From assembly GCA_943736015.1 (NCBI GenBank), contig OX031059.1, positions 52,091,159 through 52,155,158 on the forward strand: a stretch of 64,000 bases of DNA, given 5' to 3'. Positions 1-15,400 of the stretch are shown here, piece after piece; within the stretch, counting starts at the first letter, position 1; every line of letters begins with the position of its first letter. This DNA comes from Tridacna crocea (Eukaryota; Mollusca; Bivalvia; Cardiida; Cardiidae). The position numbers and the translations under genes are program-made. The notes beneath the pieces were generated by a model. The model was given only the letters and a program-made list of their open reading frames with translations, was not told the origin of the DNA and ran no database searches.

Positions 1-379
1 TGCTACAAGTAAATTTTTCACATTTTCAAGGACCGTTCACTCATGGTTCAGTCATTTGTAAGACGAAATAATATTTACAAACTATTCTGTTTGCATATTT
101 TACCATAAGTATACTAACAAAAAACAAGTGTCTTGAATTTATAAACATTTCTGTCTGTAATTGGTAATGTGCAAATTTTTCAACAAGCAAATTTATCCAC
201 ATACAGTAGATCTTACAGATCAATAATTATAGTTCACTTGCTATCATGTATAACAGACTTTCTGCCGGATTAGCAAATTAAACTCGTAACTCAATATGAT
301 CAGTCTAAAGAAACATTTCATAGTTACAGTTTTAGAAAAAAAAATCACAATGACACATCATTTACAGGGATATAGTTAC

Positions 380-492
380 CTGTTCATCCAAAGGTTGTGG
401 AGAGTCTAGATTACACTGATCAACTATCATTTGTTCCAGCTCTCTTTGATCAGGAATATTAAATTTTACATGTAAGGTTTCTTCTCTCTTGC
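380..492 (-). CDS. CARD gene exon 9 (last in window)
   Basis: The acceptor is ttttacag and the donor GTAACT; phase 1 in, 0 out, encoding KREETLHVKFNIPDQRELEQ then MIVDQCNLDSPQPLDEQ. The transcript continues past the left edge; 1-379 shows no further exon I can support. Confidence 0.75.
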
Positions 493-3400
493 CTGTAAAA
501 AGCATGTTGAAACACACCATTATAAGATGGCCCTGAAGTCTCTAACCTGTGTCTTTTGACCAAAGATGACCCATCTTGAATCTCTTTTGAGGTATTATGA
601 AACTAATTCTATCAAGCTGTCATAATTATTGGATTGAAAATTTGGCCTCTAGCTTGTATACAAGCTTTTCTATCAGTGACACAATGTTTGGCCAAAAACT
701 AGTCCAATGTCCCATTGTAAATATTATCAAAACAAAGATTCTGACCACCTTTCATAAGTATTGGACAAAAAATGTGGCCTCTAGAGAAGACACATGGTTT
801 TTCCAAGATTTGACCTAGTTTTTTACCCAATGTGACCCATTTTCAATTAAATATAACGATTGCCAAGAAAAACATCCTGACAAATTTTCATAAGTATTTG
901 AAAGAAAATGATGACTTTGAAGCTACACAAGCTATTCTATAGATTTGACTTGGTGACCTCGTTTTTTGACCCAATGTGACTCATTTTCAAACTCCCTCAA
1001 AAATCATCATGACCAACTTTCATGAGCATTTGTCAGAAAATGTGGCCCCTAGATGATACACAAGGTTTTTGAAAATCTGACACAGAGATCTAGTTAGTGA
1101 CACAACATGACCCATTTCAAAACTATTTAAAGAAATAATGAAGACAAAAATTCTAACAAAGTTTCATGATGATTGTACTGAAAATGTGGCCTCTAGAAGG
1201 TACACAAGATTTTTCCAAGGTTTGACCAAGTGACCTAGTTCTTTCATTCAATGACCCATTTTCGAAGTCTATCGGTTGGTTGGTTGTATTGGGGTTTAAT
1301 GCCACTATAACAGCTAAGGTCATATCATGGAGATCGGTGACGTACATGAGTTTCCTGGCTTTCTCATACCAGTACTAACATAACTTTCTCTACTAAAGTC
1401 TAAAAAGCAAAAAGAAAAGTAATTTGATTCACAGAAAAAAAATTAAATAGACAATTTTAATATATTACTTCTTACTATTCTTACCTCACCTGAGCACAAC
1501 CTACTTTTTGCTTTTTTCTCAGACTTACTTTTGAAGCCATTTTAGTCAACAAACTATATTTAGCTATAGTCTTTTAACAGGCTTCTAGAAAGCATAGTGA
1601 AAAAGTATAAAAACTTTCAATGCAGCCTTCTTTAAAGGTGGCCCTTCAGATTTTGGGACAAAATTTTTACAACAATTAAAAAAAATCATCCTTATACTCC
1701 CAAATCCTTATAATTTTCATCCATAAAAACCCAGTAGTCGCAAACCATCCGACAACAAGAGAAATTAGAGATTCACTACAGCCCAGGTCGACACCGACAG
1801 GAAACACAGTCTATTTTTACATAAGCAACTTGCTCATCTACATACCTGAAATATATAGCTTCAAAGATTGCATCCGCAGAAGACATTATGGAAAATATTT
1901 ACATGTTTGTTTTGTTATGGAATTTCAGCCTCATTAGTCACTTAACATTCCCACAATGCTTTTTTTATTTCTGGTGGGAAATCTAAAAATGGCTAAAGAG
2001 GCTACGTAGCCTTTTAAGGGAATACTATCGAAATTTTCTTTTTTGTAATTTCATGATTCTCAATTATTGATGATTTATATTGTTTTTTCATATAAATTTC
2101 AGTGATATAGATATTTTTTAAATTGATGGGTGATATAGATATTTTTTGAATTGATGGAATGTGAAAATTCTAAATACCCACCTTTAAAGTTAGAAATAGA
2201 CATTTTGGCAAGGGTTAAAAGCTTTCAAAACCAAAATAATCATACTTCCACAAGGAAGTCAAAAAGAAAGGATGTGTGATAGACAAAATATAAACTACCT
2301 TTTAAGTATTTTCTGTACTTAACTCAAAGTTCTCAGTAAATTAGAGTTACCAACAAATGGGTGCTTTACAGAAAGAACTGGACAGCAATACCAATAGTAA
2401 AATATATCCTTTACCTTTCACAGTGCCCATTCTAGGTGGTGCTAGATTCACTTTTGCTTCAATCTTCACTTTGGGTTTGTTGGGTTCTATCTCATCTGCA
2501 AAACATTGTCATTGTATTATATTTTAGATTTAAATCTAAACTCTCCATTGAATTCTCCTTGCACATGTCTGTATGGGAATAAAGTTTGAACATAATACCA
2601 GGTAGTATAAAAAGTACCTTTCAATAGACAAAAAACAAAGAAACATATATTACATTGTAAGAGGGACATTACTATTACCTATTCCATATAATGAACATAT
2701 ACATGCATCCCAGGGTTCCGGAAATTTTTCGATCTGAATCGGTCCAGGCCGTAAACCATCCCCCCCGCAAAAAAAAAAAAAAAAAAATGTACCCTTATTC
2801 AGTCTCCAGAGGCATATTAAATAAAGTCTATGTTTACGTCTCTGACCTACCCCACCCCGATCGTAATAGTTCAAATATTTGCAGACGACCCCTCTTTCCC
2901 CCCCCCCCCCGCCCACTAACCTCCCTTTCACTATATTTTCATTTCATAAAACTTCATTATTTCTACTCATGAAAAGAATTTTAGCTTCCACTTATTGCTC
3001 TATTCAGAAATTTATTTAAAGTCACTTTTAAAATTCATTATTAAAGATAAGAAGATAGTTTGAAGTCCCTCTGATCGGACGACGCCACGCTGCTCATTGT
3101 AGTGTCATGGGTTTTCGCGCTTTTTTGGCGATCTATTTTTTCATGACAGTTAGTTCCTGGAGAAGTATTACTACATGATTTGACATCATTTAGTCAGTTT
3201 AAATAGCAAGTAACTTAAAAAGCTGTCACTTTACACTTGGTAAGAGGAATAAAACCTTTGTTACTCTGTCATAAATGATTCGCCAGCTTCATTATCATCC
3301 GGGTGTCCTTCGCATTTTATACTGATCGTGTTTGACCCATATTTTTGCCAGATGCACGCAAGCTAGTTTTAACCCGTATTTTTGCCAGATGCACGCAAGC

Positions 3401-6400
3401 TAGTTTATATGAAGTTCTAGACGTTAATTTCATGCCTCAGATTGACATTTAAGCAGATCTCTTTCACCATCACAGACAGGTCATTTCAAATTTCAAAATG
3501 TCAAAAACCGGGCTCATGGAAGCTTGCCGAGTTGTCAACTTTTGTCAAGACATTCATGGACAAAGATTTGCTTCTCATTTTTCAGCAAACTTTGGTGTTT
3601 GTTATCCACTATGTTTAGCCTAATCCAAGATTGTGATAAATAATAGTCACAAAACCAAGCGCTAAAAACCAGAATTCAAGTTTTGGCACCAAGCCAGCTT
3701 AGCAACCGACTACAATCTATTCCAGGATTTCTCAATCGATTATCGGAAGCCAAATCCAACTGACTTTCGACGACAGTCGATCATTGGCCCACTACTAACA
3801 GCCATACTCGTCTCGTTTTATAAATATGCTTCTCTTTTTTTTGAGTAATATAAATTTGTTTCACGAGTATCGGCAATTAAAATTGACGCAATGTTTGATG
3901 ACCTTTATTTTAAAGACACGGCCGTCAAACTTCAAACATGTTTAGAATTATTGTCGGTTCTAAACCCAATTCACAAGCAAAAATTGTACATAATGCAAAC
4001 TCGCTATCATTTGCTCGATCAAGCATGAAACTGAAACAAAAATACTGGCCAACAGCGAACACAAAATATGACGTAAGAACCAGCAGTCCATGTGCGGGGA
4101 ATCACCTAATCTGTGCCTAGCGGGTAAACTCGTTATCGGATGTTCTCCACGCTTGTATAGTCACATGGATGTAATGTGTGAAAACCCTGGATCCTATCTG
4201 TGTTTTGTGGATTTTTATTGGCAGTTGGTGTTATACGCGAATATATATGTATGAATTGCTTTGAAAAACTCGGACCGATTTATAGGTATATTTTCGAAAT
4301 TCTAATCGGTCCGACGACTCAAAAATCGGTCTGGACCGGCATTTTGTCGGTTTTCCGGAGCCCTGGTCTAGATTGATGAATAGACTGAGAGATGGATGGA
4401 CTGACAGACAACACAAAAATTTGTATCTCTGCCTGCAGCAAGGGAAACTGTTGTCGTACCTGATGTACTTTTGATATTATCCTTTTGCAGCAATTTCTTT
4501 CCTAGATCAGGATATTCTTTTTTAACAGAATCGTAGAACTTGGGGAAGTTCGCCTCCATATCTTTGAGCACAAAGTGAATTAAAAGCTGGACTCTTTTAC
4601 TCCTTGGTACAATCACCAAAATTTCATCATGTTCATCAAGTGTAAGCATCCTCAAGGTTACTAAATCATCTATGATATGCCTTGATTCTAAATTATCTTC
4701 AATTTCTTTTTCTAGAAGACGTAATTTGCTTGTCATTTCAACCATGTCAAACTTTCCTAACCCATGCAGAGGATCTGATTTCCCTGAAATAAAGGATTTT
4801 AGGCTGTATTTGCTGGTGGTCAAGTTGGGTATAATCATATAGAGGATATTGGTTTTTTTCGGTGGAAGATCGAAATTTATTTCATTGAGTGGACACCATC
4901 GGTAAATATTACCGATGGTGTTCAAGAGATGAAATAAATTTCGATCTTTCACCGAAGAAAACAAATATTCAATTTATTTCATGCTTTTTACCCTTTCTGG
5001 GAGGAGTTTTATCAAAATTCAGTACATTTCTTTTCCCTTATTCCCCATGGCGTACCCCTCCCGCATAGCAACGTTATGTCAAGCACGAGAAATGTAAGGT
5101 ATATGACGTCATATTTCCCATGTTGTTGTTAGGCACGCGCAATTTACCTAGGTGACAAAAACGTGAAAATCGGTATTGAGCCTTACGGACGGTTCCAATG
5201 CGTACCCTGGTGGTACCAGTGTAAGATCGAAAAATATTTTCACTGCTATTTCTCGATATCCCATCGGAAAGCATGAAATAAAATAAAAACATTTTATAAC
5301 CTCTGAAACCTAGCTAGTTGTCACTGAAATTATTTAATTCTTTACCAAAAGACAAAATTTTAAACTGGTCCAAACTGAAAGCCTCTGCAGATGACAAAAT
5401 AAATGTGACTCAAAACTTAAAGTTTCTAGTGGAAAGGGTAGAAAACATAGTGGAAAAAAGCAAAAATGCCTGTTACCAGCATTTTGTCCTTTTTCCACAA
5501 TGTTTTCCAAAGGCTTCTTTTTCAGAGCTGTTAAAAACCTGGTATTATTTGGTAAAGGGGTAAATAAAAGCTAACAACATAGGTTTCAGAGGAGAACATA
5601 ATCAATTTTATCCTTTAATTCATGTTTTAGTTCTCTCATCTGTAATTTTACATTATAACATGAGCCATTTGCTTGTATAAGAGAGTTTAACCCTTTACCA
5701 CACATTGACGACTTTTGACGACCCTGTGATAGAGGCCTTTTGAAAAAACATTGTGGGAAAAGGAGAAAATGCTGGTAACCAGCATTTTCTCCTTTTAACA
5801 CAATGTTTCCTACCCTTCCCAAATAAAATTTCGAGTTTTAAGTCGCATTTAAATAGTCATCTGCAAATGCTTCCGATTTGGACCACTCTACAAATTTGCC
5901 ATTTGGTAAAGAGTTAACTAACCCATGATGCACTAAATCACATGGGACATTATGTAATCATGGACCTATGTAATCCATTTTGCATAATAACTGACAGGAG
6001 TCATGAGGTCATACACCCTTTGACATGCAGAAAATAAAAATACCGTACATGTAGAACTTAAAGTTTTAACCAGGGTCAGCCTGTGCCGACTGCGATACTC
6101 TATGCAAATACATTAAGCCCTCTTTTCACAAAGCATGAGCTCTTATGTATTTCCATCATAAAGGTGCTGTTTAACTCTATCCCAGAATCTCTCCTTTTCC
6201 AACAACGTTCCCTGCCCTTTCCAAATCAAATGTCAACTTCTGATTCACATTTATTTTGTTGTCTGCAAATACTTTCAATATGGACCAGTCGTTTGGTAAA
6301 GAGTTAAAATATACAGACAATTCTATCCATATAAATTTTGTGGCTGGTCAACAAAAATTTCAGTGTTGTCAATTTAGTATTGTTAAAAAATGCCAAAACA

Positions 6401-9400
6401 GGTCTCCTATCTTGTATATAATTATGTGCCAGGCTATATAGCTCAGTGGTTAGCATATCTGACTCCTGACCTGGTAATTGTGGGTTTGGTACCCAGTTAC
6501 CGCAAACCATACACATAACCTGTACATCACATAGGACAAACTCTCCATTTTCAGCACTCTCCGAACTAGAGGTCCTAGAGGGCCTGGCTTCCCTCTCTGT
6601 GATTTTGCTCTTTTGATAGCATACATTAAAAATTCATGATGCCACTTAGACAGCATAAATAGGCTTGATGAAAAGAAACAAGAGGACCACTGGCCCTGGA
6701 ACGCTCACCTTAGAATATAGCTTATGAGTGAAATTCAATTCTTTGAACAACTTTGGTAAAGCTTCACCCAAGGAACATCCCTGCCAAGTTTAATCAAGAT
6801 TGGCCCAGTGGTTAAGGAGAAGAAGACGCCTGAAGAAATTGTTGATGGACGCCGGACGACAGACGCCGGACATAGGGCAGTCAAATATCAAAGCTCTACA
6901 CCTTCTAGTTTCAAAGAAGAATTTTAAATTTTCCTTCTTTGTCCTATGTTCGAACTTGAGGTCCCTGTTTTGACTAAAGCAGCATCTTTGGAATAAAATT
7001 GGTAGAGGTCCACTCAAAGATGCTACATACCAAATATCAAAGCTCTACACCTTCCTGTTTAAGAGCAAAAGAAATTTAAGATTTTCCTTCCTTGTTCCTA
7101 TGTTCCAACCTGTGACCTCCTGGGCAGGGCCAGTTTTGACACCAGGGACATCATATGACCGAACTTGGTAGAGGTCCACTAGAAGATTCTGCATACCAAA
7201 TATCAAAGCTCTACACCTCCAAGTTTCAGAGAAGACGATTTTTTAAGTTTTCTTCTTTTTAAAGTTTTCCTTCTTTGTTCTTATGCTCAAACTTGTGGGT
7301 GACCCCTGGGTTGGGATCAGTTTTGACCCCAGGGGCATAATGTGGGTAAACTCATTATCTCCCGCTAGATGGCATTCTATAAGTACTCATCTATCTGATA
7401 TGGGCATCCTGGGTACAGAACCGAACCACTTTCCTACGCGACAACCGTTACTTTGAATTTAAATAAAAAAAAGATTTACCCAATAAAACGCTACCTCATG
7501 CAATTCGCACAACTACGATCACCAGTTTTGAGAAATCTGTTACTAAAGCAGGTCTCATTTCTCCTCAAACGTATTGATACGTAAAAGCTATTTTCAACAT
7601 TGCTACTTTATAGAGTGTAATATTAGTCAGCCCGCTTTCGGGGCTAGCAGTGATGCGTCATATAAGACAGTTGAATCTTTGAAGAATATGACATGTGCAG
7701 ACAATGGGGTAAACTTGGTGGATGTCAACTAGGAGATGCCACATACCAAATATCGAAGCTCTACGCCTTCTAGTTTCAGAGGGAAAGATTTTCAAAGATT
7801 TCTTTTTTTCCCTTTTTGTTGCCATGGCAACCAGAGTTATCAGTGGAATTCAATTCTTTGAGCAATTTTGGTTGAGCTTCACCCAAGGAACATTCCTGCC
7901 AAGTTTCATCAAGATTGGTCCAGTGATTTAGGAGAAGAAGATGTTTAAAGAAATTGTTGACTGACGCTGGACATACATGTAGGACCATCACATTAGCTCA
8001 CATTTAGCACTTCGTGCTAAGGTGAGCTAAAACCAGTGAAAAAAAAATGAAGAGCAATTTCTCGAGCCTGATTGTTTAGAAACAATCTTAGCAAATTTCA
8101 AAGAAATGTGACTGATAATGTGGCATTGTTCAGGAAACAATACCAAGTCATCTAAATAGCTGTTTTTCCTGAATAGTCTATTAGATTTTCTTCACTTTAT
8201 AAAGAATTCAATCCCTTAATGAATCAAATAATCTTTGCAAAGAATTGGATCAATACTGTGGACTTCATTGCCTTAACAAGGAAATGGAAAATTTTTTACT
8301 CTGAATGGCTAATCATAATGTCAGATTTTTTTCAAAATGTTTTTCAAACTGTTTATGATACAAAGCAACTGTGCAAGTTTCATGGAAATGCAAATGCTGA
8401 CTTCATCGCGTACATAAGAAATGGAAATTTTACCTTATAATGAATACTTTTGCCATACCGTTCGCTGAGTTTTCTTCAAATCAATAGGGCTGAAGCTATT
8501 GTTGAGATAAACAAATTGTGAAAGTTTCACAAAAGTCTTACTACAAATTCAGATGTTATCGTTTAAACAAGAAATGGCTACTTTCCCATATTGCTTGTTG
8601 GATATTTTTCAAAATCAATAGGGTTGAAGGTATTGAGAAGATAAAAAAAGGATAGACATTTAGTGCAAGTTTCATGAAAATCTGAACACAAATGAAGAAT
8701 TTATTGCACAAACAAGAAATGGCAATTTTCAATTTTCCCCACACAGTTTGCTGGATTTTTTTCAATATCAATGGGGCTCAGGCTATGGTTGAGATAAACA
8801 AACCATGGCAACCAGAGATCTGGGTGGAGTTCAATCTCTTCAACAATTTTGGTAGAAATTTACCCAAAGAACATCCCTGCCAAGTTTCATTAAGATTGGC
8901 AGTTTAATAGAAGGAGATGATGTTTAAAGGAAATGTGGACAGATAGACCCCTGACAACAGCGACCTATCACAATACCTCACCTAAGCACCTTGTGCTCAG
9001 GTGAACTGAAAACTCAGTATAAAACAAAACAAGGCCAGCTTGGTTCAGTCTATATCAAATTCACAATAGACATCAAACGCTGGCCATGAATTTATTAAAT
9101 TGTCATTAGTCAAGTTATTCTGTATTGGCTATCACCATAGGTCTCAGACCTTAACTCTGCCAATATGAAATTACTTGATTAATAACAGTATAATACATGA
9201 TTCTGTGGTGCCAACTGAACCTGTTCATTTCATCTCTTCAATAACCAAAGGACTAATATCCACACATGTTTATAGAGTATACGGTTTTATTTCAATTTCA
9301 GGTACCATACCTTTTCCAAGGTTTTTCAGAAGATGAGAACTTTTCTCAGCTTCAAATGCTCTTCGCAGCTTTCTCTCTGTGCTAGGTTTTCTGATGTCTC

Positions 9401-12400
9401 TGCAACGAGCAATGGCCTTTATCAATATGTCACATCTTGATAGACGATGTTTCTCCTCTCCAATTTTTTCAACAGTCAGCTTATTGATAATTCCTGATTC
9501 ATGAAGATAATCGGCAAGACCATCAGGATCCATCTCTTCCTTCAGCATTGAAAAATTCTCATGCAGGAAGTCAATAACCCTATCTGTGTTACTATTATCT
9601 GCTGAATCTTCTCTTGGCTGGGGGGAAAAAAAAGGTTAAGTACAGCTTTCCAAAGTATATATTTTTGGGCAGTAAAAGTGAAATTTCAAGAATGCAGTAA
9701 TAGAGATGTTTACTGCAATTCCTATTGAATAGTGTTTTACGCCACTTTCAACATCATTCCAGTCATATCATGGCAACACCTATTATATCCATGTATTTCC
9801 TAGATTTCACCAGCTACAGGCCAAGGCTTTGAAGTGTCTTATTAACCCATTACCACACTCCCTACTTTTGACGCCCCTGAGAAAGAAGCCTTTAGAAAAC
9901 ATTGTGGGAAAAGGAGAAAATGCTGGTAACCAGCATTTTCTCCTTTTTCCACAATGTTTTCTACACTTCCCAAATCAAATTTCGAATCTTCAGTCACATT
10001 TATTTTGTCATCTGCAAATGCTTTCAATTTGGACCGGTCTAAAAATTTGTCGTTTGGTAATGAGTTAATGACATCCTTACAAATATAAAAATAAATGTGC
10101 TACATGTATTTTATCCTTACTATTTTCAACAGATAACAGAGGTATTATATAGTCCTCATTTTCTTGATCACAGGCTAAGTGAGACAACTTTTACTTTCCA
10201 TCTCATTGGTAGTGACACTTATAATTTCCTAAACAGTTCTGGATGCTTATTCATTAGATCCAAAACCACAACACTGAAGCAAATCAAAAGGTGCACAACA
10301 CACTAGGAGATGTATCATTCTTCTTCTAAACAAAGCAAATAAACAAAAGTGTATTCCATCTTGCATTTTTTAAACTCTTTCAAAAGCATGCAATCAAGCA
10401 ATACTTTTTACACATATTTTCTACGTAAAATCACTTACCAGAGTTTATCTGATCTATGTGATTTTTTTCAGTTGAAGTTTTGAAGTGTATGGAAGTTTTG
10501 AAGTGTTGTTATAATTTGTTTAAGCATGCTTAAAATAAATTATGGGAGAATTCTTAAAAAAAAGATCTGTATTGTTATAAACGGAATAGAAAAATCAAAG
10601 GGAGTTTAAAAATCGCATATTCTCCTTGCCTACAAATCTCGTTCTTTCACAGACATATCTCATAATACTAGTCATCAAAACTTTACCTACATTTTGTGTC
10701 TTCTCTGTCATGTTAATAGTACCTTTAAATAAAATGTATAGTTTGAAAACAGATTCTTCAAGTGCAAAAAATTTACATTTCCGAGGACATTTCATAAGGT
10801 TGTCTGCATTACATAGAAAAAAATAATCTTGCTGTCATTTTGATCAGGCTTTGATGCTGTTGCAGCAGGACATTGCCCCAGTCCACACATGTGAGAGTGG
10901 CTGAGGCTGAAGGATGTGGGCTATTGCCCCATACTTCTTACTAACACTATCTTACACCATCTGACTGCTACATTTCCCCCAAACTGAAATTTCATCTACA
11001 TGTTTTCCACTTTCAATGTGATAATGACTTCATTGATGCTGTTTCAGAGTCTCTTGCAGTAGAACAAGTAGATCTAACCTTCTTCCATGCAGGGATTGAA
11101 AAGCTTCTAAATCAATGAGGGAAGTGCATGAAAATTCATGTTGAAAGATAATGAATGATCAATGATCTCTTCTTGGCTTATTTCATGCAAGGCTAAGAAC
11201 TTTTTGAAAAGCCCTCATACACAGTTACCTCTCTGTCCACATCTGTTCCTGTTTGTGCTCCAGTATCACAGCAATCAATTCCTGAAAAATTGACTTAACC
11301 ATTACCACACAATCCCTACTTTGGACAATCCTGTGAAAGAAGCCTTTAGAAAACATTGTGGGAAAAGGAGAAAATGCTGTAACCAGCACTTTCTACTTTT
11401 CCCTCAATGTTTTCTGCCTTTCACAAATCAAATTTGAAATTTTCAGTCACTTTTGACATGATCTGCAATACTTTCAATTTGGACAAGCCTAAATTACTGT
11501 TGTTTGGTAACGAGTTAACCATAACTTTCAATATCATATTTGCAGCAGACCACTTTCAATATAAATCCTCTTAAAGTTTGGGCCATGAACATAAAACTTG
11601 CAAAATTTTTACACCATGGCATGGAATGAAATTGTTCTTGAAGAGACTTATAATTTGGTAAAAAAAAGTTTCTTAAAAAGTATCGGCTACACTATGAAAA
11701 AGCTTTCTGTAAAAGGTTATGGACAATCATAGGAAGACGTTTTATAGACAAATTGTAATATAGTGCCAAGCACTAAGATTAAAAACAATAGCACATCTTT
11801 TAGATCCGTTTTAAAAATAGAGAATGAGATGTATTTGGTTAGTTATATGATCGCTTTGTTCTAAGGTTTTTTTTTTCAAGATTGCTCTGTAGATGTAAAG
11901 AATGTTATGGGCATGCTGTGGTACAAGTGGTTGGCTTTTCTGCCAAGTTATATAGAACTTCATTTGTAATCTAAAAAGCAACAAGAGGGACACCAATACA
12001 ACTCTCAAAGTTTTTTTTTTTTCGATCATATCTGACCTTAACTTCTGAAGTACTGATAAGATTGTTGTGTGCGACACATTGCTTAAATGAGATTGACAAT
12101 TCAAGGAAGTTACATTAAAGTTCATTTACAATTGAAAAAGTTATAGGTCGGACACAAAAACTACCTCTCCAAAACACACCTTACTTTGCTGTGACCTTGA
12201 TCTTTAACCTACAAACATGATTCTTTTTCATGACACAATTACTTGTTTGATGTGCAAAACTATTCTGTTATTAAGGTGACCTTGAGCTCTGACCAACTGA
12301 CATAGTTCTCTTACAAGACACGTAGGGTTTATGTGGTCAGCATTTCTCCTAAGTAATACTGAAATTAATCTATAGTGAAAAGTTACAGGCTGGACAAATA

Positions 12401-15400
12401 CTTGTCCTCCTAAAACACACGACCTTGCTGTGACCTTGACCTATAATCTATGGACATGGCTCTTGCATAAAATTTTAGAATTATAGAAATAAGGATATGA
12501 GAGAATTCAGTGATAGTCAATATTTTCTGTAATGTGGTCTAATCCAGCCTTTCTGAAGTATCAGTTTTTGGTGTTTATTAATATAAAGTTAGGTCAAAAC
12601 AAACAATTACCATCAATATTGTATACTCACCAATGCCACTGCTTTCTCCAACTGAAGATGGAAGTCGACAGAATGGAGATTTTTCTGTACATGAATAGTA
12701 TGCAGAATCAGGAGACTGTAAATCACAAAGTGACTTTGACACTGAAACTGAAGGTGGTGATTCCAGATCTGACTTGGCTGGAGTATTAACTTCTGATTTC
12801 AATGCTTCTGTCACATTTTTTTCAGGTGTATCAGTAGACACTGGCTGCCTGTCTTTTGCTGTAAGATATCAAGAGTTTTGTTTTTTTTATATTTTTTTCT
12901 CAAAATTATAAATTCAGAGCAAGAAGATATCACTTATTTCTTTTGATGAATATTTCAGAAAGGACTGACAGCCTGTCCTTATTTACAAGATCACATAGAC
13001 AATATTCCCTAGAGTACCAATGACAAATGGAGTGCAACACGCGAAAAGGTGCATTCGGATATTTGCGTAAAGTGTCGTCCCGGATTAGCCTGCGCAGTCC
13101 GCGCAGGCTAATCCGAGACGGCACTTTACAACTACATTAGATTTTGTGCTACAGTAGACTTGCGTAAAACAGAAAATCACATAAAATCGGAAAGTGTCGT
13201 TTCGGATTAGCCTGTGCGGACTGCAGACGCTGATCCGAGACGACACTTTACGCAAATGTCCGAATGACCCTTTTCGCGTGTTGCACTCCAAGTAACAACT
13301 TTGTAACCATTGAATTCAAAAAATGGCAAAGAGTCCTGTTCTATAAATCTTCATAGACATAAAAAAAAATGTATTCTTTCATTCTCTTTGCCACAAACAG
13401 AAGGTGCAATCAAAACTGCAATCTGTCTTCCTAAAAATAATTCAAATTGCAAAGTTGTTCGGTTAGAACTTTTACAGAAAAATAACCCACAAGCCTTAAA
13501 CTTGCTCTTGCCTTTTTCAACACAATCTGAAACAAGAGGGCCAAAATGGCCCTGGATCGCTCACCTGAATATTTGAGTAGACCAAAACTTTTTCTTCACT
13601 AACTTCAATAACAAGAAGGCTAAGGTGGCCCTGGATTGCTCATCCGAATTTTTGAAAGGACCATACCTATTTTTTTTTTTTTTTTAGGTCTTGGAAATTT
13701 GGAAACAAAATAATTATTTTGCCATGCAATTTTGAAAAAGGTCACCAGTCCTGTAAAAGTCATTTCAAAATCTGTAACTACCCCTATAACCATCGCCACA
13801 GCAATGATTTTGGTGAATCAGAATTCTGCAAATAAATTTTTGGACAGATCACCCAATGACAATTTCTTGAAGAAGAGCACATGCTCGCTAGTGACTAAAA
13901 ACTTAGGTTGAACAAAAGCACCAAATGCAGGAGGCAACAATTGGCTGTTGTTTTTCAACTAGTTAAAATTTCCCGAACAGTTTTTGAAAAGGGTCACCCT
14001 AGGAGCATTTCTGTGAAATTATTTTAAAATCTGACCAGCCATTCCAGAGATGAAGAATTAAAAAATTCCTCTTCATGTCCCTGTAGTGCAAATATTTCTT
14101 GAAAGATCACAATTTTGTGAACAATTTTTGAAAAGTCACCCACGGAACATAGCTGTGAAATTATTTCAAAATCTGGTTTCAGAGATGAAGAATTGTTAAG
14201 AATGTCTTCATGTTCATATCGTGTAAGTAGCCCCCTCCACATCCCCCCCCCCCACATACACACACATATACACCATCAATTATATAAGAATATTTTTTAT
14301 ATCTCCTATTTATCAATCATGGTTTTCAATTAAATGTTATATGGTCAGATTTTGAAATGATTACCCATAAATATTCCCAGTGTGACCCTTTTCAAAAATT
14401 GTTTGTGAAATTTTGGTAAGTCAAAATACATGGCCATGGTGGGGAGAGTGGGGGTGGAAACCTTTGCATTTGTGTGTTGTCAACAATTCTTTTAACATCT
14501 ACTCCTCCTAAACCACTAGGCCAATTCGGACCAAAAATTCTCTAGAAATCTTAATGAGTTTCACGAGTATCAGACTGAAAATGAGGCCTCCAAAGCAAAC
14601 ACAAGGTAAAGGTTGATGATGGATGACCCACAATGAATGACAGACTATTTCTAATGGACACTGGACACACGACAATCACAAAAGCACACCTTGAGCATTT
14701 CATGCTTAGGTAAAATATATAAAGGGCATAATACAAAGATTATTTCTGTGAAAATATTTCAAATTCCAACAAGTGGTTTCAGAGAAGAAGAATTTTTAAG
14801 AATTTCTTCATGTCCGAATAGTGCAAATAGCCCCCAACTATCACAGCCATGTTTCTTGACAGATCAGAATTTTGCAAACATTTTTCAAAAGGGGCACCCA
14901 AGGCACATTTCTGTGTTTTCATTATTAAACAAGAGGACCATGATGGTCCTATATTGCTCACCTGTGTACCAAGCTGTAAAATCAAACTTGTGACCCCTGG
15001 GCAGGGCAAGTTTTGACCCTAGGGGCATCCTAAGAAAAAACTTGGTAGAGTTCTACTAGGAGATGCTACATACCAAATATCAAAACTCTGCACCACCTAG
15101 TTTCAGAGAAGAAGAATTTTAAAGTTTTCTTTCTTTGTTCCTATGATTCAAACTTGTGACCCCCAGGATGGGATCAGTTATGACCCCAGGGACATCATAT
15201 GAACAATCTTGGCAGACGTCCACTAGGAGATGCTACATACCAAATATCAAAGCTCTGCGCCTTCTAGTTTCAGAAAAGAAGAATTTTAAAGTTTTCCTTC
15301 CTATCATACACATTTGTGACCCCCGGAGTGGGGCCAGTTTTGACCCCAGGGACATCATATGAACAATCTTGGTAGACGTCCACTGGGAGATGCTACATAC

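Noticed and set aside
2711..4375. Firm hAT transposon call
   Set aside because: CAGGG ends and inverted motifs fit, but the 8-bp flanks (ATGCATCC and GTCTAGAT) do not match and there is no transposase.
4368..4964. The whole 198-codon ORF around CARD 2 as a single-exon gene
   Set aside because: Sequence before 4783 derives from a hairpin element and sequence after 4460 is repetitive; clear acceptor and donor sites bound just the CARD part.
9829..10068. Recurrent peptides such as ENIVGKGENAGNQHFLLFPQCF
   Set aside because: The same peptide appears on either strand wherever a hairpin MITE occurs; it is a translation of the palindrome.
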